In this document: piece by piece, positions 40,496-48,555 of the stretch
How the letters are laid out: the number at the start of each line of letters is the position of its first letter
How positions within the stretch are numbered: the stretch's first letter is position 1
Origin: Bacteroidaceae bacterium
GTDB lineage: Bacteria; Bacteroidota; Bacteroidia; Bacteroidales; Bacteroidaceae
Length of the DNA stretch: 64,000 bases
Assembly: GCA_017453465.1 (NCBI GenBank)
Contig: JAFTEV010000025.1
Location: 17,310-81,309, forward strand
Direction: 5' to 3'
Made by a program: the position numbers and the translations under genes
Notes under the pieces: model-generated
What the model saw: only the letters and a program-made list of their open reading frames with translations
What the model was told of the DNA's origin: nothing
Databases searched by the model: none

Positions 40496-40650
40496 AAGTT
40501 AAAAGTAAAATGAGTAGTTAAGTAGTTAAGCCGTTACAGAGTTTATGTATTGGCTTTACTTCTTAACTCCTTAACTTCTTAACTCCAGAACTCCCGCATG
40601 GCATTTAAACTTTTAACTTTTAACTGAGAAATTCCCCAATTGCCCAATGA
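40487..40650. repeat. Composite hairpin repeat with TTAAAAGT and GTTAAGTAGTT units
   Basis: AAAAGTTAAAAGT units, AGTAGTTAAGTAGTTAAG units, a core at 40525-40559 (shared with 16721-16755), inverted CTTAACTCCTTAACTTC units, then inverted TTTAACTTTTAACT units follow in order. The two arm types are nested symmetrically. Confidence 0.88.
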
Positions 40651-40654
40651 TGCA

Positions 40655-41332
40655 TTATCTCCACCCTGTGTCCTTGTCTATTTTGTAGCGATAGACTTTG
40701 ACCAGCTTTGCATCGAAGATGAGCGTGGAGTAGGCGGGAATGTTGCCCGAACTGTTGGTCGTAGTTCCGTAGCCTAAGGGGTAGGGAATGACTATATGGA
40801 CAGCGTCGCCTTCGACCATGTCTTGCAGGGCGGTGCAGAAGCCGGCCACGTTTTGGCTCAGTGCAAAGATGGTGGGCACGGCTGTGGCAGTGTTGACGGT
40901 GCTGGTCGTGTAGCTCTGGCCAAAGACGTAGCCTTCGGGATAGCTGACCGAGGGAATGAGCCGCCCACGGTAATGCACGCGCACACTGTCGGTAAAGACA
41001 GGCTTCAGGGTGCCTGTGCCGCTCTCCAGCTTCTTCGTATAGACGTAGATGTTGTTGTCGTATGGGTTTGCCTCCGCGTATGCCTGCTGGTAGTAGTAGG
41101 CCAGGGTGCGTGTCCAGCCGTCTGTGCCCTGGCGGGCCAGCGTAGCGATGGAGTCAACGTAGTGCTGGTTGCGCTCCTGCCAATTGTCATATTCGCCCTC
41201 GGCCTTGCTTTCCTTGCAGGAGACACAGAGCACGCAGGGAAGACAAAGTGCACAGAGGGAGGTGTGAAAAGTGGAAAGTGGAAAGTGAACCTTTAGCTCG
41301 ACGAAGTCAAAAGTGAAAAATTTAAGTTTCAT
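40655..41332 (-). CDS. FKBP-type peptidyl-prolyl isomerase lipoprotein
   Basis: The 225-residue protein has a C-terminal FKBP domain (about 115-215; VRVHYRGRLIPS, ALQDMVEGDAVHIVIPYPLGYG, YSTLIFDAKLVKV). A lipobox LCVSC at about 35-39 is preceded by a hydrophobic run LCALCLPCVL. The only start codon lies in an interspersed repeat. The first 24 or so residues (MKLKFFTFDFVELKVHF...) are encoded by the AGTGAAAA/CTTTAGCTCGACGAAG element, giving an unusually long signal peptide. It is probably a periplasmic or outer-membrane folding helper, encoded 30 bases after glyS. Confidence 0.8.
   Translation of the reverse strand: MKLKFFTFDFVELKVHFPLSTFHTSLCALCLPCVLCVSCKESKAEGEYDNWQERNQHYVDSIATLARQGTDGWTRTLAYYYQQAYAEANPYDNNIYVYTKKLESGTGTLKPVFTDSVRVHYRGRLIPSVSYPEGYVFGQSYTTSTVNTATAVPTIFALSQNVAGFCTALQDMVEGDAVHIVIPYPLGYGTTTNSSGNIPAYSTLIFDAKLVKVYRYKIDKDTGWR
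41262..41330. repeat. AGTGGAAAGTGG/AGTGAAAA repeat at the FKBP gene start
   Basis: Units AAAGTGGAAAGTG, the module CCTTTAGCTCGACGAAGTCAA and AAAGTGAAAAATTTAAG lie within the coding start. The same 21-base module is also at 53107-53127. Confidence 0.8.
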
Positions 41333-41362
41333 AATTTTGCGGTTTGAGGAAATACGAATTAA

Positions 41363-42916
41363 CTATTTCAAGTTCCTCAACAGGCTGGTAATGCTGACTT
41401 GGTCCTCAATGATGCCGCGCAGGTCGCAGATGTTGACGCGCTTCTGTTCCATTGTGTCGCGGTAGCGCAGGGTGACGGTGTTGTCCTCCAGCGTCTGGTT
41501 GTCCACAGTGACGCAGAACGGAGTGCCGATGGCATCCTGACGGCGGTAACGCTTGCCAATCTGGTCTTTCTCTTCGTACTTGCAGTTGAAGTGGAACTTC
41601 AGGTCGTCGATGATTTCGCGTGCCTTTTCTGGCAGGCCGTCCTTCTTGGTGAGCGGGAAGACAGCCAGCTTCACGGGAGCAAGGGCTGCTGGCAGACGCA
41701 GCACAACGCGGGTGTCGCCGCCCTCCAGCTTCTCCTCGCAGTAGCTGTGGCAAATGACGGAGAGGAACATACGGTCAACGCCGATGGATGTTTCAATGAC
41801 GTATGGCGTGTAAGACTGGTTCTCTTCGGGGTCGAAATACTCAATCTTCTTGCCCGAATATTTGGCGTGCTGCGAGAGGTCGAAGTTCGTGCGGCTGTGG
41901 ATTCCTTCTACTTCCTTGAAGCCGAATGGCATCTTGAACTCCACGTCGGTAGCGGCGTTGGCGTAGTGAGCCAGCTTGTCGTGGTCGTGGAAGCGGTAGT
42001 TCTCGGCTCCGAAGCCCAGTGCCTGGTGCCATGCCATGCGGCGCTTCTTCCATTCCTCAAACCACTGCAACTCCGTGCCTGGCTTTACGAAGAACTGCAT
42101 CTCCATCTGCTCAAACTCACGCATACGGAAGATGAACTGACGGGCCACAATCTCGTTGCGGAAAGCCTTGCCAATCTGCGCAATGCCGAAAGGCAGCTTC
42201 ATGCGCCCTGTCTTCTGCACGTTCAGGTAGTTCACGAAGATGCCCTGAGCGGTCTCTGGGCGCAGGTAGATGGTGCTGGCTCCCTCGGCAGCTGCACCCA
42301 TCTCGGTCTTGAACATCAGGTTGAACTGGCGCACGTCCGTCCAGTTTCTTGTTCCGCTGATGGGGCAGACGATTTCCTCGTCCAGAATGATTTGCTTCAA
42401 GCCCTCCAGGTCAATGCCGCCTGGGGCATTCATCACGTCCTGATAACGCTGGTGCAAGGCATCGCGCTTCTGCTGATTCTCCAGCACGTGCTGCGACGTG
42501 GCACGATACTGAGCCTCGTCGAAGCTGTCGCCAAAACGCTTGCGAGCCTTGGCCACCTCCTTCTCTATCTTTTCATCGTACTTTGCAATCTGGTCTTCGA
42601 TGAGCACGTCAGCACGGTAACGCTTCTTCGAGTCGCGGTTGTCGATGAGTGGGTCATTGAACGCATCCACGTGTCCGCTGGCCTTCCAGATGGTCGGGTG
42701 CATGAAGATGGCCGAGTCGATGCCCACGATGTTCTCGTGCAGCAGCACCATGTATTGCCACCAATACTGCTTGATGTTGTTCTTCAACTCCACGCCGTTC
42801 TGACCATAGTCATACACAGCGCCCAGTCCGTCGTAAATCTCCGATGAGGGGAATACAAAACCGTACTCCTTGCAGTGGCTAACCACTTTCTTGAAAATGT
42901 CTTCTTGTTGTGCCAT
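41363..42916 (-). CDS. glyS: Glycyl-tRNA synthetase, single-chain
   Basis: The 517-residue class II synthetase charges tRNA-Gly as a homodimer. It starts at MAQQEDIFKKVVSHCKEYGFVFPSSEIYDGL. Motif 2 region FRNEIVARQFIFRMREFEQMEMQFF and motif 3 region GVDRMFLSVI are seen, as is YLRPETAQGIFVNYLNV. A C-terminal anticodon-binding domain closes the protein. The upstream extension is ignored because it runs through the promoter. Confidence 0.96.
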   Translation of the reverse strand: MAQQEDIFKKVVSHCKEYGFVFPSSEIYDGLGAVYDYGQNGVELKNNIKQYWWQYMVLLHENIVGIDSAIFMHPTIWKASGHVDAFNDPLIDNRDSKKRYRADVLIEDQIAKYDEKIEKEVAKARKRFGDSFDEAQYRATSQHVLENQQKRDALHQRYQDVMNAPGGIDLEGLKQIILDEEIVCPISGTRNWTDVRQFNLMFKTEMGAAAEGASTIYLRPETAQGIFVNYLNVQKTGRMKLPFGIAQIGKAFRNEIVARQFIFRMREFEQMEMQFFVKPGTELQWFEEWKKRRMAWHQALGFGAENYRFHDHDKLAHYANAATDVEFKMPFGFKEVEGIHSRTNFDLSQHAKYSGKKIEYFDPEENQSYTPYVIETSIGVDRMFLSVICHSYCEEKLEGGDTRVVLRLPAALAPVKLAVFPLTKKDGLPEKAREIIDDLKFHFNCKYEEKDQIGKRYRRQDAIGTPFCVTVDNQTLEDNTVTLRYRDTMEQKRVNICDLRGIIEDQVSITSLLRNLK

Positions 42917-42944
42917 TATGTTAATACATTTACCTTTATAGCCC

Positions 42945-42953
42945 GCAAAGGTA
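42945..42953 (-). promoter_or_regulatory. -7 box of glyS
   Basis: TACCTTTGC on the minus strand lies 29 bases before the ATG. Confidence 0.6.
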
Positions 42954-42957
42954 CGAA

Positions 42958-42992
42958 AATTTACAATTGAACAATTTACAATTGGGCAATTT
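42958..42992. repeat. AATTTACAATTG repeat upstream of glyS
   Basis: Three AATTTACAATTG-type units lie in the -33 region of the glyS promoter. Confidence 0.55.
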
Positions 42993-43051
42993 TTTTTGAA
43001 AAAGGAGACGAGAACCCCCTTTCTCGCCTCCAAATGTGTGAAAAGCCTCTG

Positions 43052-43891
43052 CTATTTTACATAGACACTGGCCATTCGGTTCAGTACAGGTACGCCGTCA
43101 GTCGTGCGTTCCCAAATCTCGTAATCCGTGTGGAAGCCCTCATGGATTTCGATGGCAACGCGGTCGCCAGTAAGCCACGTGATGCGATAGGTGGTCGGGC
43201 CGATGCTTATCGACTTCTTGCTGTTATAGGTAATGCTGTGCACACTGCCTCCGCTGGCTGTGGTGTTGATGAAGTGGGTAGGTGTGAGGATGTGGTAGCC
43301 ACGGAAGGCGGGATTCCGCCGAGCATCCTCCTCGTGGATGCGTTGCAATTCGACCTTCACGTTGCGCATTTCGTCCATCATGCCAACGGCTTGCCATGTG
43401 CCGATGAAGGGGTTCTTCTTGTCACTCTCGCCCTGCGACATGAGTGCATCGAAGATGATTTTTCCAGCCTCAGAGTATTTTCCAGCTTCGTAGAACTCTG
43501 TGCACCAGCCGTTACGGGGGAAATAGAGGTGTCCAGGAGTGGTACTCCACCACTTCAGCGTGAACCGCTGCTGGTTGCTGTCATAGATGCGTGTAGCTGT
43601 GGAGTCCTCTCTGTCGGGAGCCTCGCCCGTATAATTGAAGATGTGGGAGTCGTTCTTCTGGAGTGAAAAGCGGTTGCCGTTCACCACCAGCATCAGCGTC
43701 ACGCTGTCCGTGCAAATCTTGTACTGGTCGAATGGCTCCTTGATGGTTGTATCATACTTGTCCAGAATGCCCATGAGCTTATACACGCCACGCGGATTCT
43801 CTTTCATTTCGGGGCGGATGCCCTCTTCTTGCGCTCTGCATACGGCAGGCAACATGAGGCAGACGGCTGCCAGCAGGGAATGAATCTTCAT
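43052..43891 (-). CDS. Secreted protein of unknown function with two lipocalin-like halves
   Basis: The 279-residue protein has a signal peptide (about 1-20, VCRAQ). Two regions begin with patterns seen in small lipocalin-like DUFs: GVYKLMGILDKYD (about 35) and PFIGTWQAVGMMDEMRNV (about 160). Each continues with beta-rich sequence (HIFNYTGEAP; ITWLTGDRVAIEIHEG). A DUF4488-like assignment is possible but uncertain. It is probably periplasmic or surface-associated. Confidence 0.55.
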   Translation of the reverse strand: MKIHSLLAAVCLMLPAVCRAQEEGIRPEMKENPRGVYKLMGILDKYDTTIKEPFDQYKICTDSVTLMLVVNGNRFSLQKNDSHIFNYTGEAPDREDSTATRIYDSNQQRFTLKWWSTTPGHLYFPRNGWCTEFYEAGKYSEAGKIIFDALMSQGESDKKNPFIGTWQAVGMMDEMRNVKVELQRIHEEDARRNPAFRGYHILTPTHFINTTASGGSVHSITYNSKKSISIGPTTYRITWLTGDRVAIEIHEGFHTDYEIWERTTDGVPVLNRMASVYVK

Positions 43892-44033
43892 AATTTTATA
43901 ATTTTACAATTTGGGAGGAAGTTAAAAGGAGATAGAAGGAGATAAAGGGAGACAGAAGACGATACTGAATTTTTGTAACGTCCTTTATCTCCTTCTATCT
44001 TCTTCTAACTCCTTCTATCTACCATTTCTATCT
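43888..44033. repeat. AGAAGGAGATA-family inverted repeat
   Basis: TAAAAGGAGATAGAAGGAGATAAAGG units lead to a core (about 43951-43982, GACAGAAGACGATACTG). Inverted TTTATCTCCTTCTATC and TTCTAACTCCTTC units run to 44033, three bases before the next stop. This is the only copy of the family in the window, but it has the shared arm-core-inverted-arm plan. Confidence 0.85.
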
Positions 44034-44035
44034 TC

Positions 44036-45463
44036 TTAGTAAAAGCCAACTTCTGTGTTCGGGAAACGTTTGCGGATGTTCTTTTTCTCTTTCTTTGTGA
44101 GTTTGCCGCCAATGTAGAACTTGTCGATGGCCATTGCGTCCATCCACTCAGGCAGTACCACCTCGTCGGTAAATTGGATTTGCAGGCTCTTGATGTGTCC
44201 GAGCTTCGACAAGATTTCAGGCACTTCCTTGACTTGGGGGAGATAAATGCCTCCGTTCCACTTGTCTTGCTGCCTGAGCCTTTCCAGCGATTCCGCTTCT
44301 TCGTTGGCGATGCGAACCATCCAGCCAATCTTCGGCATCAAGGCCCCAGGGGTTTCACTGTCCTCCTCAATGCCAACAAAACCTGCCAGTAGCTCCATGG
44401 ACGTTTCGCTTACGACGTTTCCCTGCACAGGGTCTATCACGTTGTACTTGAAGCCGACGCGCACACGCTCCGCCTCCATGCTCTTGGTCTTGGCTATCTT
44501 GTCCAGCGTGTGTCCGTCCTTGTCGGGAAACAGCTTCAGCAACCAGCCGTCCAGCTCTGTTGGCTCCGTAGAACTGCAGCCACCGCCCTTCAGTTCTTCC
44601 ACACGGTCTTTCTTCACAATACATTGCCAGAAGTTCCGCTGTGGCCTTCCCTCAGCAGCATGGATAAATTCCGTGAGAATGGGTTCCATGTCTGCCACCC
44701 ACCCTTGCAGCCCAAACCTTGCCAGCCGTTGGGTCTTGGTGAGCACTTCTTGCCAGTCCTTGGGTGTGCCTTTCAGCGTAATGCTGGGGATGCCGCAAGC
44801 AATCCTTATCACTCTGTAATTGAAATACGACTTCACGCTCTCCATCAGTGTGATTTCCGAGGCAATGCGTTCCGTGACTCCTGTTGTCGTGAAGTTCGCC
44901 GTGATGGTTTGTGCGATGTCGTTTTTGGTGTGCTTGGCAATTTGTGTGCCGAAGCCATCCAGCAGCTTTGGCCAATCGGCCTCTCCCGACAGCAAGTCTT
45001 TCTCCGATTCCACGACCAGGTCCATCTTCCCCTCATGGCTCACCAACAGGTCGCGCACGTCTTCGGCGTGGGCATTTATGTAGCGTGCAAAGCCCTGGCT
45101 GATGAGCAGCCACACCATGTCGGGCGAAATGCAGACAGCCCGATGGTCAGCGTATGCCTGAACGATGCACTGATAAAACACATCCTTTCCGCAGTTTATC
45201 AGACTATCCTGGCCAAAGCTTGTTGCCACAATCTGGTATAGTTCCTTGCCAATTTGTTCATCGTTCAGGATGAATTTAGCAATCTGGTCGCCACCGTATT
45301 TGCGCAGTTCTTTTTTAGGTGCAGGCAGATTCTCATCTACCACAAACGTAATGCTGCTTTCTGTCTGGCTGATGATGGGTGCTGTCTCTTGAGCCTCCAC
45401 CGTAGCACTGAGCACACAGAGTAGGCAGAGGCCACAGAGGGTGTGAAGCGAGTTCTTTTTCAT
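44036..45463 (-). CDS. Secreted DUF4419-domain protein
   Basis: The 475-residue protein has a signal peptide whose hydrophobic core is the repeat-like LHTLCGLCLLCVL (about 7-19). The body carries the DUF4419 hallmarks AVCISPDMVWLLISQGFARYIN and CGIPSITLKGTPKDWQ. DUF4419 proteins occur in bacteria and fungi without a settled function. It has its own promoter and no obvious operon partner. Confidence 0.8.
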   Translation of the reverse strand: MKKNSLHTLCGLCLLCVLSATVEAQETAPIISQTESSITFVVDENLPAPKKELRKYGGDQIAKFILNDEQIGKELYQIVATSFGQDSLINCGKDVFYQCIVQAYADHRAVCISPDMVWLLISQGFARYINAHAEDVRDLLVSHEGKMDLVVESEKDLLSGEADWPKLLDGFGTQIAKHTKNDIAQTITANFTTTGVTERIASEITLMESVKSYFNYRVIRIACGIPSITLKGTPKDWQEVLTKTQRLARFGLQGWVADMEPILTEFIHAAEGRPQRNFWQCIVKKDRVEELKGGGCSSTEPTELDGWLLKLFPDKDGHTLDKIAKTKSMEAERVRVGFKYNVIDPVQGNVVSETSMELLAGFVGIEEDSETPGALMPKIGWMVRIANEEAESLERLRQQDKWNGGIYLPQVKEVPEILSKLGHIKSLQIQFTDEVVLPEWMDAMAIDKFYIGGKLTKKEKKNIRKRFPNTEVGFY

Positions 45464-45502
45464 TGTGTAAGTCTTTTTGAGTGTTCAACAATTTTTTGTG
45501 CT

Positions 45503-45511
45503 GCAAAGGTA
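45503..45511 (-). promoter_or_regulatory. -7 box of the DUF4419 gene
   Basis: TACCTTTGC on the minus strand lies 40 bases before the ATG. Confidence 0.6.
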
Positions 45512-45624
45512 GTGCCCTTTGCCTCAAGCAACAAAAAAATCCCCTTCACAAATCATTCACATTTGCTTTCAGCGGTTCACAAATTATTCACAAGAATCGT
45601 TTAAGAGGAAGAAAACCAAAATGT

Positions 45625-46770
45625 TTATAGTGAAAGAATGTATTTGTCCCAATCTTTGGCTGTGCCCTGTCCGCCAAACACTTTTTGTTGCATTCGCAGT
45701 CGGCTTTGCGAGATAGTACTGGTGGCAGTCGCCATCAGTTTGGCCATGTTCGAGGGCGAAACTTCCAGCTTGATGAGCATACAGATACGGTACTCCGTCT
45801 CCGAAAGGCTGTAGAGCGAATAGAGGCTGTCTCTGAAGGTGGGGAACGACTCCTGCAGTCTGCTCTCTATCAGTTTCCAGTCGTCCGCTTTCAGTATCTT
45901 ATTATTAATAATGTGTGTCTTCAGCAGCTGACTGATTTCGCTGTCGTAGAACTGGCGTTTCGTATGGACAGGGGCAGGTGAGGCTTTCGTCTTTTTTCGG
46001 AAATAGAACAGCCACACTACAAGAGCAATGGCGACCAAGAGACACGCGGGCCAGACCATCAGCTTCCTAAGTCTGTTCTCTGCTTGCAGGTGGCTATATT
46101 TCTTGCGGAGCATCTGGTTCTTCACCTGCTCATTCACGTTCTTGATTTTCATTCGCAGCTCTCCCTGCGCCGCGCTGTCGGTCTGCAACTGTGCCGCCAT
46201 CATCGTGATGGTCTTGATGTCCTCCTCGCTGTATCTCATGCCCAGCGTGTCGCCCTCCAGCTTGCAGAAATAGTGAGCCAGCTGCTGCATACTGACAGCC
46301 TCGTCGAACAGGCCGTTGCGCAGATACACATACCCCATCTGTGCATAGATGCGGCTGCGGAGGCGGTTCGTCACGTGCACACTGTCCTCCAGCAACGCCT
46401 TCTGGAAATACAGCAACGCCCGCTCCCCGTTCTGCGTGTCCGAATAGACACGCCCCATGTAGTAATAAGCCTCGGCCAGATGTCCGCTGCGGTTGTCCTG
46501 TTCAAAATAGGTAGCCGCACTGCTGATGATGGAGTCCGACGTGTGCTTCACCCAAGCCTTATCGTCAGCCTTCACCCTCAGCAACTGATAGTAAGCCCAA
46601 TTCTCACCGCCCACCTTCGGCACAGGCATATCACGAAGCAACACCCTCGCACTGTCGGCATCAACCTCCGTCAGGCTGTCAATCCCGACCAGCCTCTGCT
46701 GTTCGCGGTTCGGCCTGGCGCAAGCGGCCAGCAAACAGAAGAGTATGATTCTATAGCAGATACATTTCAT
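45625..46770 (-). CDS. TPR membrane protein with LuxR-like C-terminus
   Basis: The 381-residue protein has a lipoprotein-like start (LLAACARPN, Cys about 17), TPR-like repeats (about 60-185; AEAYYYMGRVYSDTQNGERALLYFQKAL), a coiled coil, one membrane helix (about 243-262) and a cytoplasmic tail. The tail ends in a helix-turn-helix-like segment (LSETEYRICMLIKLEVSPSNMAKLMATATSTISQSRLRM). This fits the Bacteroidetes group of TPR-TM-HTH transcription regulators that sense in the periplasm. Target genes are unknown. The methylase gene starts 15 bases upstream of its end region in the same direction, but they are probably unrelated. Confidence 0.7.
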   Translation of the reverse strand: MKCICYRIILFCLLAACARPNREQQRLVGIDSLTEVDADSARVLLRDMPVPKVGGENWAYYQLLRVKADDKAWVKHTSDSIISSAATYFEQDNRSGHLAEAYYYMGRVYSDTQNGERALLYFQKALLEDSVHVTNRLRSRIYAQMGYVYLRNGLFDEAVSMQQLAHYFCKLEGDTLGMRYSEEDIKTITMMAAQLQTDSAAQGELRMKIKNVNEQVKNQMLRKKYSHLQAENRLRKLMVWPACLLVAIALVVWLFYFRKKTKASPAPVHTKRQFYDSEISQLLKTHIINNKILKADDWKLIESRLQESFPTFRDSLYSLYSLSETEYRICMLIKLEVSPSNMAKLMATATSTISQSRLRMQQKVFGGQGTAKDWDKYILSL

Positions 46771-46785
46771 GGCTATTTGCGTAGT

Positions 46786-47703
46786 TTACGCTACGGCAAA
46801 CAATTCCAGCTGTAGCATAGGTTCTGCCTCAATCTTCTCATGGATGTCGAAATTGAAGACAAGGGCTTCGACCATGGCATGGCGGTTTTCAATGTGACCA
46901 CCTCCATGATAGAAGTGTTCGCGAGTGGTGACGTTGAAACGATTCCAGTAACGATCGAGCATATCATTTGTGCGGTAGTCATTGTGATGCCATGTGGAGA
47001 GGATGAACTTGGCGCGGGTATGACTCAATGCTTCAAAAAGTGCGTGCTCATCATCCTCTGTCCAACCGTTATAGTAGTCCACATAGCGGCCAAAGTAAGG
47101 TGGGTCACAATAGATGATGTCGCCCTCCTCGGCCTGCTCTATAGTTTCGATAAAAGAAACATTGCAGAACCGCCAAGGCTTGCGAGCGATGATGTGACTC
47201 ACCTGTTGAATCTGGTTGCAAATCTTCGTGATGTAAGCAGGAGCGAAGCGGTCAGGTTTCTTGCAAAATGGAATGTTCCAGTCTCCGTGACGATTGAAAC
47301 GCATCATGCCGTTGAAACCAGCGCGAGAGAGAAAGATGAAATCGTAGGGACTGTGTTCGTGGTTAAAGCGATTTCGCACCTCACGAAAATGGGCATAGCC
47401 GTTTTCTTCGGCTTTAGCCAGTAAGCGGCTTTCGTTCTCCAGATAGGCGCGCATGGAGTAGGAAGTAATGTCGCCACTTTGCACGCTTCGATAGAAGTTG
47501 ATGATATGAGGGTTGGTGTCGCCGACGATGTGAGCACCGCGCATGGGTGAGTTGAAGCCAACAACACCTGTGCCGAAAAACGGTTCAATCCAGCGGGCAT
47601 TGATGTCTGTGCCAGAGCAGAGTACGAGGTCGTTAATCCAAGGCACGAGTTTAGTCTTGATGCCTTGCGATTTGATAGGGGGGACAGTGACTGTTACAGA
47701 CAT
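46786..47703 (-). CDS. Adenine-N6 DNA methyltransferase, M.EcoRV-like
   Basis: The 305-residue enzyme has the AdoMet motif EPFFGTGVVGFN (about 40-51) and catalytic motif DPPY at 200-203, the order of alpha-type Dam-family methylases. Its start VPPIKSQGIKTKLVP and the stretches DTNPHIINFY, IPFCKKPDRFAPAYITKI and STWHHNDYR agree closely with M.EcoRV as I remember it. It should protect GATATC. It starts three bases after the endonuclease stop. Confidence 0.87.
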   Translation of the reverse strand: MSVTVTVPPIKSQGIKTKLVPWINDLVLCSGTDINARWIEPFFGTGVVGFNSPMRGAHIVGDTNPHIINFYRSVQSGDITSYSMRAYLENESRLLAKAEENGYAHFREVRNRFNHEHSPYDFIFLSRAGFNGMMRFNRHGDWNIPFCKKPDRFAPAYITKICNQIQQVSHIIARKPWRFCNVSFIETIEQAEEGDIIYCDPPYFGRYVDYYNGWTEDDEHALFEALSHTRAKFILSTWHHNDYRTNDMLDRYWNRFNVTTREHFYHGGGHIENRHAMVEALVFNFDIHEKIEAEPMLQLELFAVA

Positions 47704-47706
47704 AGG

Positions 47707-48513
47707 CTACTGTTTTAGTTTTTTGCGAATTTTCCCCTGCTTATCAAGGTGTTTCTTGTATGTCTCAATGTTGTTGTAGTGGGGCTTGCCGATGCCAGCC
47801 TTCTTTGCGTCGGCAGCATTGAAAAAGTTCATCCAGTAGTCGTCAAATACGTCCTCACCGAGTTCCGCAAACGTGCCATTGCCAGCTACGAGGTCATCAA
47901 TGTTATCAATGCCACCCATATTGCGAGTATTCCCGCTGCCTGTCTTGTCGCTGGCAATCTTCCACTTCGGCTGAACAAAGAAGATGAATTTTTCGATGAC
48001 CGACTTGATGACTTCTACTTCGTCCACGTTGTAAATAATCTTTTCGTTCTTGTCAGTTACGTTTTGCTTGTAAAGCATTCCGATGACCAGGTGGCATTTG
48101 TATTCGTTATATGGATGGTCGGTGTTCTTTTTTACATCCCGGTTACGAAAGTAGCCCCAATACGATCCAAGTGTCAGTCCATTCACCTTACGGTCTTCGC
48201 CATAGTAGCTTGATTTGAAATCAACGGCGAAGAGGTTGCCCTCATCATCCTTGAACGTCAAGTCTGGATAGTAATTTTGAGCCGATGGTAGTTCCAGTGT
48301 CATGCCATTTTTCTTGGCAAAAGCATCAAGGTGTGGTATAAGGATAATTTCTATAATCTTCAACACTACCTTGGTGTCATTCGTTATTGTATAGACGTTT
48401 TTGTTTACGTCAATAAAACCCTTCACAATCCAGTCTTTGTCTTTCGTCTCGAGCAAAGCCTTGTATGATTCGACTTCTTTGGTCAACAATATTTGGAACG
48501 TTTCTTTATCCAT
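47707..48513 (-). CDS. Type II restriction endonuclease, EcoRV-like
   Basis: The 268-residue protein aligns over most of its length with R.EcoRV as I remember it. The catalytic residues D84 (YPDLTF), D98 and K100 (VDFKSSY) correspond to EcoRV D74, D90 and K92. The recognition loop GSGNTRNMGG (192-201) matches EcoRV GSGNTTNIGS, so GATATC is the likely target. The gene is clearly AT-richer than its surroundings, which suggests transfer. It precedes its methylase in the same direction, and no controller gene is beside it. Confidence 0.87.
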   Translation of the reverse strand: MDKETFQILLTKEVESYKALLETKDKDWIVKGFIDVNKNVYTITNDTKVVLKIIEIILIPHLDAFAKKNGMTLELPSAQNYYPDLTFKDDEGNLFAVDFKSSYYGEDRKVNGLTLGSYWGYFRNRDVKKNTDHPYNEYKCHLVIGMLYKQNVTDKNEKIIYNVDEVEVIKSVIEKFIFFVQPKWKIASDKTGSGNTRNMGGIDNIDDLVAGNGTFAELGEDVFDDYWMNFFNAADAKKAGIGKPHYNNIETYKKHLDKQGKIRKKLKQ

Positions 48514-48515
48514 TA

Positions 48516-48550
48516 TGCATTCTCAAATTATACATTATGAATTATGCATT
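48516..48550. repeat. ATTATGCATT/AATTATAC inverted units at the endonuclease start
   Basis: CATTATGCATTCTCAAATTATACATTATGAATTATGC is rich in short palindromes (ATGCAT) and fills the 42-base gap behind the kinase-like gene. Confidence 0.5.
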
Positions 48551-48555
48551 AAATC

